From: Spirometra erinaceieuropaei
Lineage: Eukaryota > Platyhelminthes > Cestoda > Diphyllobothriidea > Diphyllobothriidae
DNA length: 64,000 nucleotides
Assembly: GCA_902702965.1 (NCBI GenBank)
Contig: CACRXP010000177.1
Span: 938,268 to 1,002,267, forward strand
Reading direction: 5' to 3'
This document shows positions 10,621 to 23,910 of this stretch, piece after piece. A model generated the notes under the pieces. The model had not been told where the DNA came from. It was given only the letters and a program-made list of their open reading frames with translations, and ran no database searches. The first letter of the stretch is position 1; each line of letters opens with the position of its first letter. The translations under genes and the position numbers were made by a program.

Positions 10621-11989
10621 GTGCATGGCCGTCACCCGCCTTCTTCATCCTCACCGCCTCCGAATTCTGATATTAAATGTGTACACCTTCCCTCATGCTT
10701 TCTTAATATCGCCGATTGTTTCGGAAATATTATCATCGAAAATATACTCATGCAATAAAGAAAAACCCATTTCGTCTTTTTTCATCCAAGTTACCGAGGA
10801 CTTATGTACTTCAAAAATCGTACTCCGAAAAAATCTGAAGAAAATTGTTTAAGATTACGCATCAGTTTTTAAGCATATATGATTTTATATGAAATCCTAA
10901 AAACGTGGCAATTAATTACAGTATTTTAAAGCGAGTCGAAAAGCGGCCATTTTTGGAACAACCAAATACTTGATTACAAAATGAGGGTAAGTATTGCTCC
11001 CACTGTCCAACGGCTTGTCAACGTACCCGTGGGTAACAGCACAATCTGCCAACATGCGGTTGGCATCAAGTAAGTCGATCTGTACACTTTAATTATGATA
11101 AGGGTTTCCGCTTAAATAGGTCAATTTCTTTTCCTAGTTGCAAGTTCTTTGATGGAAATAACGTCGAAACCCTATTTTCCGCAATACATTTGAACCATGA
11201 AAAAGCAAAAATGTGTAGAATTGAATAACGTCCTACACTTATGTGGCCTCTTATCCAAATGCATTTGCCCATTAAGTATTCACAAGATACGATAAACTGT
11301 CCAGCCAGAGGTCAACCTTGAGAGATTAAACTTGGTAAACAAAATGAAACATGGACTATTAGTCTGGTGAACGAGTGGGAATGGCAAAGACGAAGGACAA
11401 GAAAAGTTATATAAGCGAGTACAGATTACAATGAAAGCTTGTCAAACGTGATGAAAACTGCAATGCGCGGGACAGTAGTCATTCATGGGGGGGGGCGGTG
11501 GGGAGGAATTCAGCGGGCAGGTGTGTGAATGCAGTGGCGTCCTTTATTGATCATAGCAGTGCGAGGCCGATTACGTGATCCAGATATTTACAGAGCTCTG
11601 GTTTCCTCCGCATTGTTCCGGCCTCTGCAAAGCACAGGATGGGCCCCGAAGTGGGACCTTAAATCCAGTCACTGGATCCACCGTATGGCCAGTGTCCATT
11701 TGGGGCTTTGTAACCAAACTTCTAAGTTTCATATTTTTCACCCTCAACAGCCCCTTCCACATGTGCTCAGCCGACCGAGTTGTCAATCGCCTGTGCATGT
11801 GCGCAATGCATTTGCATCTGCATAAACACAGTTTGATGTGGCCTACTCGCACAAAACATCTTTAGATGGTTTAACTGGAACAGCCGGTGTTTTGCTCACT
11901 AACAGGTTAGAGGAGGCGAACGCCGTCTTATAGTGCATTGAAGTCATCGCTTGATCACGTCTGAGTAATCATCACCCTCGAAAGGGAAG
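10621..11989. other. No gene recognised; possible retroelement 3' end near 11520-11870
   Basis: Mostly AT-rich unique sequence. The GC-richer stretch 11520-11870 is open on both strands and carries, on the minus strand, GATCAATAAAGGACGCC, which could be a polyadenylation signal of a degenerate retroelement. No protein motif supports this. A G-run sits at 11488-11505. Confidence 0.3.
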
Positions 11990-12800
11990 AAATACGCTCA
12001 TTGGCTTTTGGCACGAATATTACTCCAGGACTTTCTTATCTGAGATGGAGGATACCCGCTTCCAAGAAAAACCTTTTTCAGGAAACTGATTTCATTGTCG
12101 ATCCTATCTGAGAGTCATATTGTAATGGTCTTATTAAACAGGTACAGGACTAAGCTTAGTTTTTCGCGAAGTAGAATGAAGCTAAGGAATTGTAAGTACT
12201 GTCCTTTCCGTGTGGTTTTTCTATAGATGGATTTCTGAATAGAACCACCTGCCAGCCTACGTACAAGAACATCTAAGAAGTACAGAGTGTCGTCCTTCCC
12301 GCGCTCGATCGTACATTTACTCTTTACATGAGTTTAATGCATAGCCTTAGGTAGTAACTTCCAGCCCTGGGATTTCTGTGTATGGCGAAAATGTTATTTA
12401 CACATCGCCTATAGCATGTGATTCGCTGTACGTTTTCAGTTAATTTTCGATCAAGGTTTGACGTAAAAGTGTCTGCTTGAGCTAACCCAAATGAACTTTT
12501 CTTCGCTACACCGTCAATAGAGGTGTCCACTCATCATGCATATCAGTAGTAGTTGCTGCCGTTGTCCTGGTACCAAACATGTTTCGTTTGCAGAGTCACA
12601 AATTATGACGGTGGTTTCATTTTAACGCATGTTTTTCATCAGACTCTTCACGTCAGACAAAATCGTATGCTTATTCCGTAAATTCTGATTCTTTTTCTGC
12701 GAATGAGAAAACATCTTTGATGAGGAAGGCAACAAGGTTCCGCTTGATTAATTTTGTTGATTGACCACTAGGCGAATTTACGTTCAAGCAAATTCGTCAT
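11990..12800 (-). pseudogene. Second Penelope-like lineage, RT remnant
   Basis: Minus-strand translation yields, in order: a segment before the RT core (TVIICDSANETCLVPG, about 12640-12570), then a jump to the post-RT thumb/linker block (YFLDVLVRRLAGGSIQKS, IYRKTTRKGQYLQFLSF, about 12290-12150), then further linker (SDRIDNEISFLKKVF) to about 11990. This FLDV...GS.Q.SIYRK.T..GQY block is characteristic of Penelope-like polyproteins. It differs clearly from the copies at 17.7, 39.8, 41.4 and 53 kb. The RT palm with its YxDD motif is missing and stops are frequent, so this is an old deletion derivative. Confidence 0.6.
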
Positions 12801-12899
12801 TGATAGAACCGGTCGTTGTCGTGTCTCTGGCCTGAGCAGTTTCTGTAGCCCGTATAGCCTGATAATATGTGAACGTACAGACTGAAGATATGCAGCCAT

Positions 12900-13887
12900 T
12901 TTACTGTCCGTTTATTTTTTTCGATTAACAATTTTTCTTACTTCCCAATTAGTCTCTCCAGTGTCTTTAATTCATTCTTTCCATGGGTTTCGGAAGAAAC
13001 CTTTGCTGGGGTCACTTAATGCTGCATCCATCTTACTCACGTAATTATTTTTGTTTAAAATCACAAAACTGCTCTATTTTTTCGGTCTCGAGATAACGAC
13101 ATCAGTCGTCTTACATAGGTCAGTTAGAGCCGATAGGTGTTCGATAGTTAATAGTGAACGCTAAGTAACGGGGAGTGTTCTGCACTGATTAGCGTTATCA
13201 ACTAATTTCGCTCCTTGCTACTTCGCATTGTCTTCTGACGTAGATGATATGAGTTTGTAAATTGACATTTTATCCGATCGAATATTTCATCTTATAAATA
13301 GGCAATGACCGTATAAGGGAATAAGAAAAAATAAAACTAACACTCCGTAACAAAACTAAAGAACTCTTGCTTTTACTCGTCAAGTCACTAGTTACTGACG
13401 CACTTGATGGTGAAAGGAAGATGATATTAAACTTTTACACTGAAGAGTACTAGCGAGTCAAAACAACATGTTGAACGGGTCCAAAATTTTGTATGCTTGC
13501 ATCGTTCTTACTGCATAATTCTGGAAGGTAACCGATTGTTTTCTCGCTTGACAAAAATCGAAAGCAAAACACACCATCGGCAGATGGTCCGTGACTTGTG
13601 AATTCAAAAAAGTGAACGGAAAGATACAGCACAGAAAAACACTATTCTCATCGTTGGCCATCTTTTGGCCCAGTACAACGTCTACGGGATCAATCGGCCT
13701 TTCAAGTCGCATTACATCACTACTGCCGAAATTACCGGCACCAGAACTGTGGACGGCCAGACTGTCTTGCAAAGCATTAACACTCTCGCCTGCACCACAA
13801 GAATGTTGACTGAGCTTTAACCTGTTCCCATTGCGACCGCACTGTTTCCTCACATGCAGAACTGATTGATCACTTGCCAGTCCATGT
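12900..13887 (-). other. Unrecognised sequence with a 131-codon open frame (13458-13853)
   Basis: The minus-strand frame at 13853-13458 encodes a basic-then-mixed protein (SCGAGESVNALQDSLAVH; PIDPVDVVLGQKMANDEN) with no signal peptide, repeat or family motif that I recognise. It ends ~35 bp from the terminus of the fold-back element at 13888. It could be a random frame, an exon remnant or part of an uncharacterised element. I assign no function. Confidence 0.25.
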
Positions 13888-14608
13888 CAGTGAATGACCG
13901 ATCTCACGAAACATTAGCCGAAATTGTGAAATGCGTTTTTAATTAGGAAGGACCACCTGGCTAGATTTTTATTATTGATAAACATATGGCCTAATCCTGT
14001 AATATACCTTACTTCCCAGGATATTGTCTTTTACATGCATATCTTTTCGATCTTTCGTAAAAAACGCACTTGGTAAAAAATGACTGATTATGTAGTGTGG
14101 GTTTTTACTATTAACTTCTGATTTCCATATAGATTCAAGTATTGTTTATAGAAAGTATAAACAAAAATATGTTTTTTTGGTAGAAAATCACGTTGTCTTC
14201 ACATTTTACATTCGATAGAGCTCAAAATTGTTCGGGAATTAAGGAACGCTTACAAAATTTAGATATATTCTTTCTTTGGAAATAAAATGTTAAGAAAACT
14301 TGATTTTCCACCAAACGACCAAAAAAGCATATTGTACTGCATGCTTTCTGGAAACTGGGTTGGAAATTATGACTATCGAAAATTAATGTTAAAGATGCAC
14401 GCTACATAAATAATCATTTTTGACTGGTAGGGTTTTTACAGGAGGCCTAAGAGAAATACATTTAAAAGCCGAAATCTTGGCAAGCCGGAAATATTATAGG
14501 ATTATGCCGCATGATACTCATTACTACAACGCTATCTATGTAAAACTTCCTAAGCAAAAACGCATTTCAAAATTTTGGCCAAGATTTCCAGCGATCATTC
14601 ACTCACTG
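13888..14608. mobile_element. Fold-back MITE, internally deleted (subfamily A)
   Basis: 721 bp between CAGTGAATGACCGATCTC at the left and GATCATTCACTCACTG at the right, the latter followed by TATACT. Compared with the 983-bp copy at 7778 the non-palindromic centre is missing, so the two arms lie almost back to back and could form a near-perfect hairpin. No coding capacity. Confidence 0.78.
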
Positions 14609-15269
14609 TATACTGACCTAATGCAGAGGTTTTTGCACACTAGCGTGTAAATGGGGGCTAAGTTTGATGGTTTTAAAGGGGCCGTTAATGCCCTCTCCGT
14701 TTTATTTCATTCAAGCAACCTACTAAACTGCATTTAAATGATTGGCTTGGGCCTACTGTCAACATATCAACTCCCCACTTTAAAGGCAGTATTAAATGAG
14801 CTGTCTCGACTCTCGGGACTTCCGGTGTCAGCTCTCTGTTTTCGAGTCCAGACTAACCCAAACCTGCAAACCAGTTAAGCTTTCCTAGGCAGTGGCTGCT
14901 ACTTTTACTTATAGGGCAGATGCTAAGTGATTACACTTTAATCTTGTTCTCCTCCGTTGCGCTTGAGTGGATCACATGCTGCCGCCGCAGGAGACTCTGG
15001 AACTAGCTAATGTACTTGGCGGAGAAAAAGGTCTCGGAGGTTGTGATTGTTTCTGCCTGCAATTGGCATGCATTTACAACCTTTGGCTGCATACGTTCTG
15101 AGGAATGCCGCAAAACAGCACGCCGCACATTTGACGGCGACTGTTAACGGGACGACTGTCAATAGTGAAATCATGATATCGACCAAGATACATTTGCTTC
15201 ACTGCAAAAATCAAGAAAACTGATGATATGAAGAAACGCCGATTAATTGACAAGTGCCGACATTACTTA
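14609..15269. other. No gene recognised
   Basis: Sequence of mixed composition between two fold-back elements, without recognisable coding or repeat features. Confidence 0.4.
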
Positions 15270-16250
15270 TAGTAGGTGGACTAACTCATGAAATGTCAGG
15301 CAAAATTTCGAAATGCGTTCTCGTTTCGAAAAGATTAATTAAGTAGGTTTGCAGAGCTAATCATTATGCAGCATGATTCTATAATAGTTCAGTTACCTGA
15401 GGATGCCGGCTTTCGAATGAACTTCTTTTTGGCTACATGCAAGAACTATACTCTGCAAAATTGACCACTTAAGTAGCGTGCATTTTTCTCATTGATTTTC
15501 GATGCTCTTAAACATCCAATTACATTAAATGAAAAGCATGCATAAAACTATTCTTTATTCTACTCATTCCGTGGCAAATTACGTCCTTTTCAATTTTATA
15601 CTCGAAGGAAGAGTATAACTGTGTTTCAAGAAAGTTTTTGTGTAAGATGTTTTAGTAATCTGAAATGGCCGTTCATAAATCGTTATGCCTTTGTATTTAC
15701 CATTTAAAGTTAACAGTATGGCTCACATCCACTGCTGAATTTTATGATCCCCATACGGTCTCCACTTAAAACCACAGAGAAATGTATGGTTTTTCATACT
15801 CGGAAAATACATGGCTTGTAGTTTGGAAACCCTGAATGCGCGAATAACATCAGGTTGAGTAGAAAATTATTTGGGAATTGGATAAGTTTTAAAAACAGAA
15901 TTATGTCCTTCCTCCGAGTATACAATTAGAAGACGTCATGATTTTCTACCGAATGAGTAAAACACTGAATATTTTTATGCAGGCTTCCCAAGAAATGTAA
16001 TTGAATGTCATACAAGCATAGAAAATCAATGAGACAAATGCATGATAATCTAGTAGTCATTTTTGCAGAGCAAACTTCTGCATGCAGCCAAAAAGAGGTC
16101 CATTCGATAGCCGGCACCCTAAGGTAACTGGATTATTATAGAATTGTGCTGCATAATGATAAGTTCTGTTAACCTACTTAAATAAAGTTTTCAAAACGAG
16201 GACGCATTTCGAAATTTTGGCTGGTATTTCATGAGTTAGTCCACCTACTA
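15270..16250. mobile_element. Fold-back Tc1-type MITE, full length (subfamily B)
   Basis: 981 bp, ends TAGTAGGTGGACTAACTC and GAGTTAGTCCACCTACTA, each flanked by TA (CTTA before, TATATT after), which fits a duplicated TA target. Arms carry AATGTCAGGCAAAATTTCG / AAATTTTGGCTGGTATTTC and TTGTAGTTTGGAAACCC near the centre. Subfamily B differs from A mainly in the outer 30 bp and the centre; inner arm blocks are shared. Confidence 0.82.
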
Positions 16251-17130
16251 TATATTTGACAGCTTCCAAGTCCGGAAAAACTTTCATCTAAAGCTTAGAT
16301 TTCACGTAACAAAACTGTGCATCTTTTATTGTGCTCATGTTTTGCTAAATGCAGCAAAATATGTGACAAGATATGTGACAAAATATTTAACACCGCAGTT
16401 AGACAATATATCTTGAAATGCGTTAGATAGACCAATTGTTCATTCTATTTTCGCCATACAAGCGGACGTCTCTGCCGCCAAACTTAATGACAAATCGTTC
16501 GCACTATTTAGTGGCATCCACGCCGAGAGGCTAAGACAGTCTACCGATGTCTGGGAGTGTACGAAGGAATGTGCTCGGTGCCGAGGTATCCTTTTTACCA
16601 AAACTCAGTCCATTCCTCCAAGGGGCTTTAATCTGCCACGGCACGCTGTCGCTTGTAGCTTGATAGACCGCCAACTGACACGTCAACTCGACCCTATTCC
16701 GGGCTGAATGGGAGGCTGTTACGGGTCCTTTTGCGAGTGATTCTCGTACTGTCCGGATCCCCAGTTAACATCGCAGAGTAAAACTCGTCCCTTTTGTTGA
16801 GTGTTCCAGTACCGGCAATGAATACCAGGGCGAATACTTCATTATTTATTGGCTGACACTGCATTGGGTTGAATACGAACATTAGAAATTTTCTCTCATA
16901 TTGTTCTGCAATTTTTCCCCTTAACTGTAAGCTTAATTCGTCCGCATAAACATTAATTTTAACTCGCTCTTTAGACTAACTGCCTCAAACTAGAAAGTTT
17001 TTGCTTTTGCATCCAGTATTACTTCATGTCAGCTTATTAATTAGAAGCATCGGTGATTGTTAAATTCGCCGTCAAAAGTAAAAGGCATATTTAACTGATT
17101 GCACACAGTTGCAATTTCCGTATACACATG
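16251..17130. other. No gene recognised
   Basis: The AT-rich flank has a short open frame on the minus strand (16882-16694) without a recognisable motif. Confidence 0.4.
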
Positions 17131-17700
17131 CAGTGACTTATCCCATGAAATTTTAATCGAAATCCTGGTATGCGTTTTCGATTAACGAGATGTACTTCAG
17201 GTGCTTTACAATATTGATTATGACACATCAAATCTGATAGTCATTTCAGCCGCACCAGAATTCCTGAGGTCGGCGAAGGGTGACCACAAATGTACTACGA
17301 AGTTTTCATATTGCTTTTTGATTTCCCCAAAATTTCAGCTATATCATTTAGAAAAAATGCTTAAAACTGTTTTATATACTTAGTCGATAGCAAAATATGT
17401 CTTCTTTATATATTTTATATTTTAGTTTTAAAACACTTGTAATTATGAGGTGGCCCATTTACTTTTAAATGCCGATAAAAAAATTTAATTTACTCTGTGG
17501 AAAGCATAAACAAAGGAGCCTTTCGTCCGATCAATTGGTAGAAAAATACGTCTTTTTTGAAATTTAGGCTTGAATTAAAATGTCCCTCGAGTATAAAAAG
17601 ATGTGTCATTATAATATTTATTAGGACCGTTAAATTCTCGTTCAGATAGCATTGCATTCGTCCGATTAATAACGTCACGGGTGAAATGTACACCGTAGTG
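17131..17700. mobile_element. Fold-back MITE, left half
   Basis: Starts CAGTGACTTATCCCATGAAA and runs through the arm blocks (GAAATCCTGGTATGCG, TACAATATTGATTATGA). The right part is scrambled and stops where a Penelope-like fragment begins near 17705. The adjoining Penelope-like insertion may have removed the right arm. Confidence 0.55.
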
Positions 17701-17704
17701 AACG

Positions 17705-18480
17705 TCCAATGCAAATTTTTGCGAAACATATGTTGCAGGAAAACAACAAACACGACGCAAGTACTGAATTTCAAAGTAACCACCCAATCGGCCACAAACG
17801 CAGCTGCGTGAGGACGCTATACCGGCACGTTAAGACGCACTGCAGTGAAACGGAAGACAAGGTTGCTGAGTTGCAATATCTTCGGTGGGTACTGAGGACC
17901 ATCGGCTACCTGCGCAACTTTTTCAACCAATGCGTACGCAGGCGAAACTAGGAACAAAACCCAAACGGCCTTTATCTATAGAGAGCGCTTTCGTACGTGA
18001 GGAACGTCTCGTAAACCGTCCGGCGCCTCCTCACTTCACATGGACTTGGGGTTTCACACATGCCGGCAGCCGCCATCAGGCGCCAACTCATGACACTGAA
18101 AGACCCGCTGCCACGACTGGAAACGTCTGGACTGATTCAAAGGATCTGGTGCAGTTGCGGACAGTGCAACTACGTCGGAGAAACCAGGAGATTACTTCGG
18201 ACGCGCATGGCCGAGCACGTAGCAGCGGTGTGAAGGAAAGACGCCACCTCTCAGGTAGTGGCTCGTTCTACGGAACCGGACTATATTTTCAAGTTTTAAT
18301 TGGCCGAAATTCTTGCAAGAACTGCTAACCGCATGGACCGCGAGCTGCTTGAATCATGCTTCTCAGGTCCGCAATCCGCCAACAAGTGCAATGATCCCCC
18401 GGTACCATATGTAGTGCTGAGACATTCCCTGAGCAGAGGAATCTGTCGCGTGGGAAGGTGCGCTGAATGAATTTTACTCG
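17705..18480 (+). pseudogene. Penelope-like polyprotein C-terminus (linker and GIY-YIG)
   Basis: Plus-strand remnant aligned throughout with 53750-53100 of the best copy. The linker is TEFQSNHPIGHKRSCVRTLY, then VKTHCSETEDKVAELQYLR, then DPLPR-type sequence; the GIY-YIG part includes CSCGQCNYVGETRRLLRTR. The catalytic tyrosine expected in the GVVY segment is replaced (reads SGLIQRI), and several stops and frame changes occur (for example near 17948 and 18240). The GPQSANKCND block follows at 18372-18395. No 3' terminal repeat is seen, so the copy is truncated at both ends. Inactive. Confidence 0.7.
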
Positions 18481-18952
18481 CGCGATTATAACTATTCTTT
18501 TTCTAATCTGCAAAGAACTAAAACTTTTTGGTAGCAATATAAGTCATACAATGCCACACTTAAACGCACTGGAAGTTTAGGGCAATATCTACGATTGCAG
18601 TTGAAATAAGGCGAATTGTTCTGTAAACCAGCGGATTATTTTTAGTAAGTTGATTAGAATACCCTTATTAAAACACCCCAAAATGTTATGCAGCAATCAT
18701 AGCTGTTGATCTTTTTAAACTGCCATTGAAGCTTAGTTTTTCGATGGCCGTTTTTAGATGTTTGGTGGAAGCTGCATTTATTTAACGGTTTTGAAAAGTA
18801 TTTTGACCAGAACTGTGACATGAGTGGCATGACAGTGATTTCTGTGATTTATGAAGGATATCATTGCATATTTAAGAAGGAATGTCTATTTGAGTATAAC
18901 AATACTTAGATGCCTTTGCGTACGATCGTCTCTTACATAGGGATCTGAGCTA

Positions 18953-19928
18953 CAGTAGGTGGGCTAACTCATGAAATGTCAACCGAAATTCCGAAATACG
19001 TCTTCGTTTCGGAAAGATTAATTCAGTAGTGGTGAAGAACTAACCAGCGAGTAGCATAATTCAGTAATAATTCTGTTACCTTAAGATGCCAGGTTTCGAA
19101 TGATCTTCTTTCCGGCAGCATGCAAAAGCGATACTCTGTAAAAAATGACTACTTATGTAGCATGCCATCTTCTCATTGATTATCCATGCACTTCAAAATT
19201 CAATTACATTTCATAAAATGCATGCATAAAAATATTCATTCTTTTGCTCATTCGGTAGATAATTACTTCTTCCAATTTTTCTACTAAAAGGAAGGGTATA
19301 GTTCGGCTTTCAATAACCTTTCCAATTCTCGAATAATTTTGAACTCCACCAGCCGTAACACTCACATTCAGGGTTTCCAAACTACAAACCATATATTTTT
19401 CGCGTACGGAACACCGCACGTTTCTCTGCAGTATTAACAGGAGACCATATGGGTTCATAAAATTAAGCGGGGGACTTGAGGCATGTTGTTAACTTTACGA
19501 GCCATATTGGTAAATGCTGAGGCTTGACATTTTATGAACGATCATTTCACGGTATTAGAAAATCTCGCAATTAGAAACTTTTTTAAAACCTACTTATACC
19601 CTTCTTTCGAGTATAACATTGGAAGAAGCCGTCATTGCCTACCGAATGAGCAAAAGAAGGAATATTTGTCTGCATGTTTTTATGAAATATAACTGAATTT
19701 TTAAGGACATTGAAAATCAATGAGAAAATGGCATGATACGTAAGTAGTGATTTTGTACAGAGTCTCGCTTTTGCATGCTGCCGGAAAGTTTGTTCAAAAG
19801 CTGACATCCTGAGGTAACTGAATTATTATTGAATTATGCTGCTCGTTAGTTAGATCTTTACCTCTACTTAAGTAACCTTTTCGAAACGAAGACGCATTTC
19901 GGAATTTCGGTTGACATTTCACCTAGTG
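18953..19928. mobile_element. Fold-back Tc1-type MITE, full length (subfamily B)
   Basis: 976 bp. The left end CAGTAGGTGGGCTAACTC is preceded by TA; the right arm includes GGAATTTCGGTTGACATTTC, but the last ~15 bp have diverged (CACCTAGTG then TA). Left-arm CTCATTGATTATCCATGC and right-arm GACATTGAAAATCAATGAG are mirror images. No coding capacity. Confidence 0.8.
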
Positions 19929-22900
19929 TAAGTCCTAGATATGCCATGCCGTTAAGGTGATCATTGATGCTAACTGAGGCTCAACTACCGAAGCACTTGT
20001 CTGAAGGACAATTATCTGTGTTGGTGAATAGGCTTACGTATTTGTGCCTATTCGAAATTCATTACTCTCAGGGTAGTCAGAAAGACTATCGTTACATAAC
20101 TGTGAGTGCGGTGTTTTGTCATGAAAAAGATGCTATCTTCTAGCGCATGCTCACTAAATGGAAAAACTAGTAGCATTCCGCAACACATAGGTCAGTGTGT
20201 ATTTTTGATTATACTCTTTGCCTTTTTTCTTTCACCTGAACACTCTTTTTCTCTTGCTTGAAAATGCTAAAACATATACAACAATCAGTCTCAACTTGCA
20301 ATAACGCGTCTTCTGATTTTGCTGCCGTTTGATACCGGCAGTTCGTTAATTACAATAATGACCCTTAATCCGTCTTAGTCAGGCGTGATAAACATCTGAA
20401 AATTATATGTTAGCCGCACCTTGTCGGACGAGGATTTATCCGGACATAAGCACTATAAAGAAGTAACAGCTCGGAACCTTTTTGGACTACCTAAAATGAC
20501 CCTGACTTCCATCACAACCCGCTACCTGAGAGGACATCACATTTCGCCAGTCTGCAACTGCACCGTCTTCTCCGTCGTTATTCGTAGTTTAAACGCGAAA
20601 TCCTCTACGTAGAGCTAAAATTCTTGTTCTTGTTCTGTTATTTTGATTTTCGCTACACTACAAACGTAACTCAGTCTGGATGATAAAGCCACATGTATCT
20701 ATAGACGACGTAGCGTGCGCACGTGAATCATGCATGCACCGTACTCTCCAATGCGCCATGATCTGCGGGCGGAATTCGAAGGCGCTGTAGGTATAAAATA
20801 TAAAAATTTCAGCTAATAAATGCATCGGTTCATATATTGCCTGCTACCTGTTAATAGATTTTGATAATCGTTCTGTGGCTGGTGGGCTTCGGCCCAAATA
20901 TTCATGTCACATTTCGGTCTTAAGAAATTGAGAACTTGTATATGTACACCAATATCGTCGACTTCCTCTGTGCTATCCTGCTGTATTGTGGCAGAACATT
21001 AAATCGCCCTTATTTAACGCGTAGTAGATATTTGAAGAGTAAATTCTATGAACTGGTAAACGGTATCGCAAAAATTTCAATTCGCCTAGCGTTGAAAATC
21101 ATAGTTCTTTTCATCACACCTCTATCATCGCGACCTTTTGGACCAAATCTGCCCAAAAAGACTACAAATAACACGTCTTGGCAAAATACGTCATCGTCGA
21201 AAATGCCGCAAGTATTCGTGTCTCTAAGCTAAAAATTATGAAGAACTCGGCAGTTAAGAAAGTTGAAATTCTCAATTATGCTGGCCAGTTTCGCCATATA
21301 ACAATCAAATGTGCTGCTCTCATTTGTGCTAGAGCTCTTGGAGGCCATCCTGGTTGTTCATTTTAGTCTAATAAAAGAGTTATCTAGTAAACAATTCGGC
21401 AAATGAATAAATTAGGAATATACTAGTTACCTTTAAAACGATGGATAAGTTAATGGGCATGAAAATCGTTTGTGAATTAACAGGGTATGTGTTGCCCAAG
21501 TTAGGTATTACCTAGACCGCAACGCTGATTTCTAGGAACATATTTTAAGAGGCTTATGCTGAGAACTTCCTTTACGGTAACTTCAAGAAAATGTATTGTT
21601 GTTTATCGACCATTGGTTATCAATGCCGGCAGTTTTTAGCTGCAAGGGAGTTCCTGCTAAGATTTAAATCCTAGGAGGTTACTTAGATAGAGGGGTCATA
21701 CTCCAAACAGATAGATGTACGCTAATTATCTTTCATGATCGTTGTGAAATCTCGCTTTCGAACGCATTCATGACACTTCTAAGTAACGCACGTTATCCGT
21801 CAAAACTGAACAACGTCACCCTACCTGTTTGTCATGTTTTGCCCGCTGTGAGGCATAAGTACTTATCTCACAAGGAAATAATACGAATGGTTTATTCCGA
21901 GTTTAATTATAAATCTCAAAAATGGCTAGCAATTTGGCAAATTGGGGAAATCCAAGTCGGCGAACGTGCGTTTTCGATAACTTGTCATCATGCCTGAGTG
22001 AGAATAACCGTAAACGTACATTTGCCGACTTGAACTTTCTCAATGTGTAAGTGGATATCATCACGAAAAATTGGCAGTTGTTTAAGTTTCTCACCTTAAT
22101 CCCATTAAATGTCGATGGGAAAAGTTCTGAATATGCCAATAAATAGTTGTTTGTTTGGCCGCAGTGTCTGACTTTAAATAAGTAATTATATAAGACGAAT
22201 GGCTTTCCGCTATCCGGCTTTGGACGTGCGAGCAGAAATGAAAACTAGGAAGCCATACTGTTGGTAAAACTGCCTCTGTAAACAATGCCATCCAACGCAG
22301 GCGTCCTTACCAGCCGTCTAGTTAACGTCAGAGATTGTTAGAATTCTTTACTCAGACCCTCAAACAAATATCTTTGTTAGCAGACAAAATGACACAAAAA
22401 ACCAATAAAGATGGACTACAATATTGATTAAATATTTTTAAGATAATGATCAAAATAACGAATTATCAGAACAGAAGATTTGCACAAATCATCAGTGCAT
22501 CCACTATACAAAACGACAGAACTCGCCACATGAACATTAACTATGTAGTCGACCTAAACCAGGTTAGGTGACCTAATGCTACGAAAATTAAAAAACCGTG
22601 AACTGTGAGCAGAATAATATGCAAATATGAAATATACGTCGCCGAAAAATGGGAAATGGGGGTGCTTGACAAACATATTTTGCGGTGTCGATAACCACAA
22701 AGTTCCAACAGAAAATTAGACTCCCTGCATAATGTACAAATGCGCGTGATGTTTGGTAATAAACATTGCCAGGTATTTTTTAACGAACGTGGACTTTTAA
22801 AACATACGGAAAGGAGCCGTTGTAGACCTATTGACCGTGCAAAAATAGTAATGTAACGGCCAGCTTCGTAGGGAGTCCAGCTGCCATTGTCTCGTCTTTA

Positions 22901-23739
22901 TCTCCGGAGGGATAAAACGTCAGGGTCCGAAGAGTTCTTACCTTTTCTGGTATCATTAATCCCGGTCTTTGATCCATTTATTGCCAATTATAACCCTCTA
23001 GTCACACCATAAGCCAGACGATGTAACAAGTATTTATTGAAAAATTCAGGACGCACATAACCACGGCAAAGAAGGAACAATCTGTCAGTTCTGAGAAGCG
23101 TTATCTTCACAAATGGCCGGGAAGAGTGGAGCTAGGAGCTGCTACCGGGAAAGCGGGATCGTTTTCTCCACGCATCTTGACCAGGAATAAAGGAAGACGA
23201 AAAACAGCCTTACGTCAGTTGCATCTAAACTTTAACCTGGCGCTGCAGAGCATTAAAACAAAGCCGGTTCTTACTCTTTTATGTATGCGCTACCGTAGTA
23301 TCACACTGCTCAAGCACGTAAAATATAAAAAGACAATCAAAAAAATGAAATCGCAGCCTCATCTGCCAGATATTAGAACCGCACGCACGGAAGATATTTA
23401 GTAGTCTTTCACTCTATTCGGAACTAAAAATTGACTTCAAAAAATGCACTGACAAAAGATGCTCATGAACAGAAGAGAATTTTTCGTGTTTAGCTCAAAA
23501 AATTCCCAACGATACAATTCGACGGATGGTCTGTATATTCACCCTCTAGATTATCTTTGAGTTTTATTGTATTTTCTCATCTCCATTTTTAGTCGCAAAA
23601 AAGCCTAACAGGTAGTTCAAACTGAAATGCTATCGCAAGAAACGTTTACTTACCGGAAAATTTGAACTTTAAATTTATTTTGCAGTGTTTGTAGTGTCTT
23701 TGGTACATTGATCACCATACATAGTCGTTATGGCAGATT
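19929..23739. other. Long stretch with no recognisable gene or element
   Basis: About 3.8 kb of AT-rich sequence. Short open frames (20421-20612, 20936-21232, 21770-21997, 23126-23401) lack family motifs, and several overlap opposite-strand frames. No internal repeat with other parts of the window was noticed. It could contain introns or intergenic DNA of a host locus, but nothing in the sequence establishes that. Confidence 0.45.
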
Positions 23740-23910
23740 TTAAATAATCCGCCTTGATCCAACTGTGAAAAACTCGGTCCCTCGGTGGGATCCGAACCCA
23801 TGACACCAAGAGAAGGCTTTAATACAACCAACGCTCTAACAATCTGAGCTAAGAAGTCCACCGGACGACTCGAGTTTCATTACATTGCAATTACGACACA
23901 CTTGAAAGAA
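23740..23910 (-). repeat. tRNA-derived SINE
   Basis: Minus strand about 23862-23776: box A TAGCTCAGATTGTTAGAGC is close to the tRNA consensus and box B is GGGTTCGGATCC; the tRNA-like head ends CACCGAGGGACC. Same family as 5150-5330, with matching head and following sequence (CTTCTCTTGGTGTCATGGG). It is the best preserved tRNA-like head in the window, but its long variable region and repeated context favour a SINE over a working tRNA gene. Confidence 0.65.

Noticed and set aside
23776..23862. Functional tRNA gene
   Set aside because: Boxes A and B are good, but the head is repeated at 5178-5262 with the same flanks and lacks a clear cloverleaf, so a SINE is more likely.
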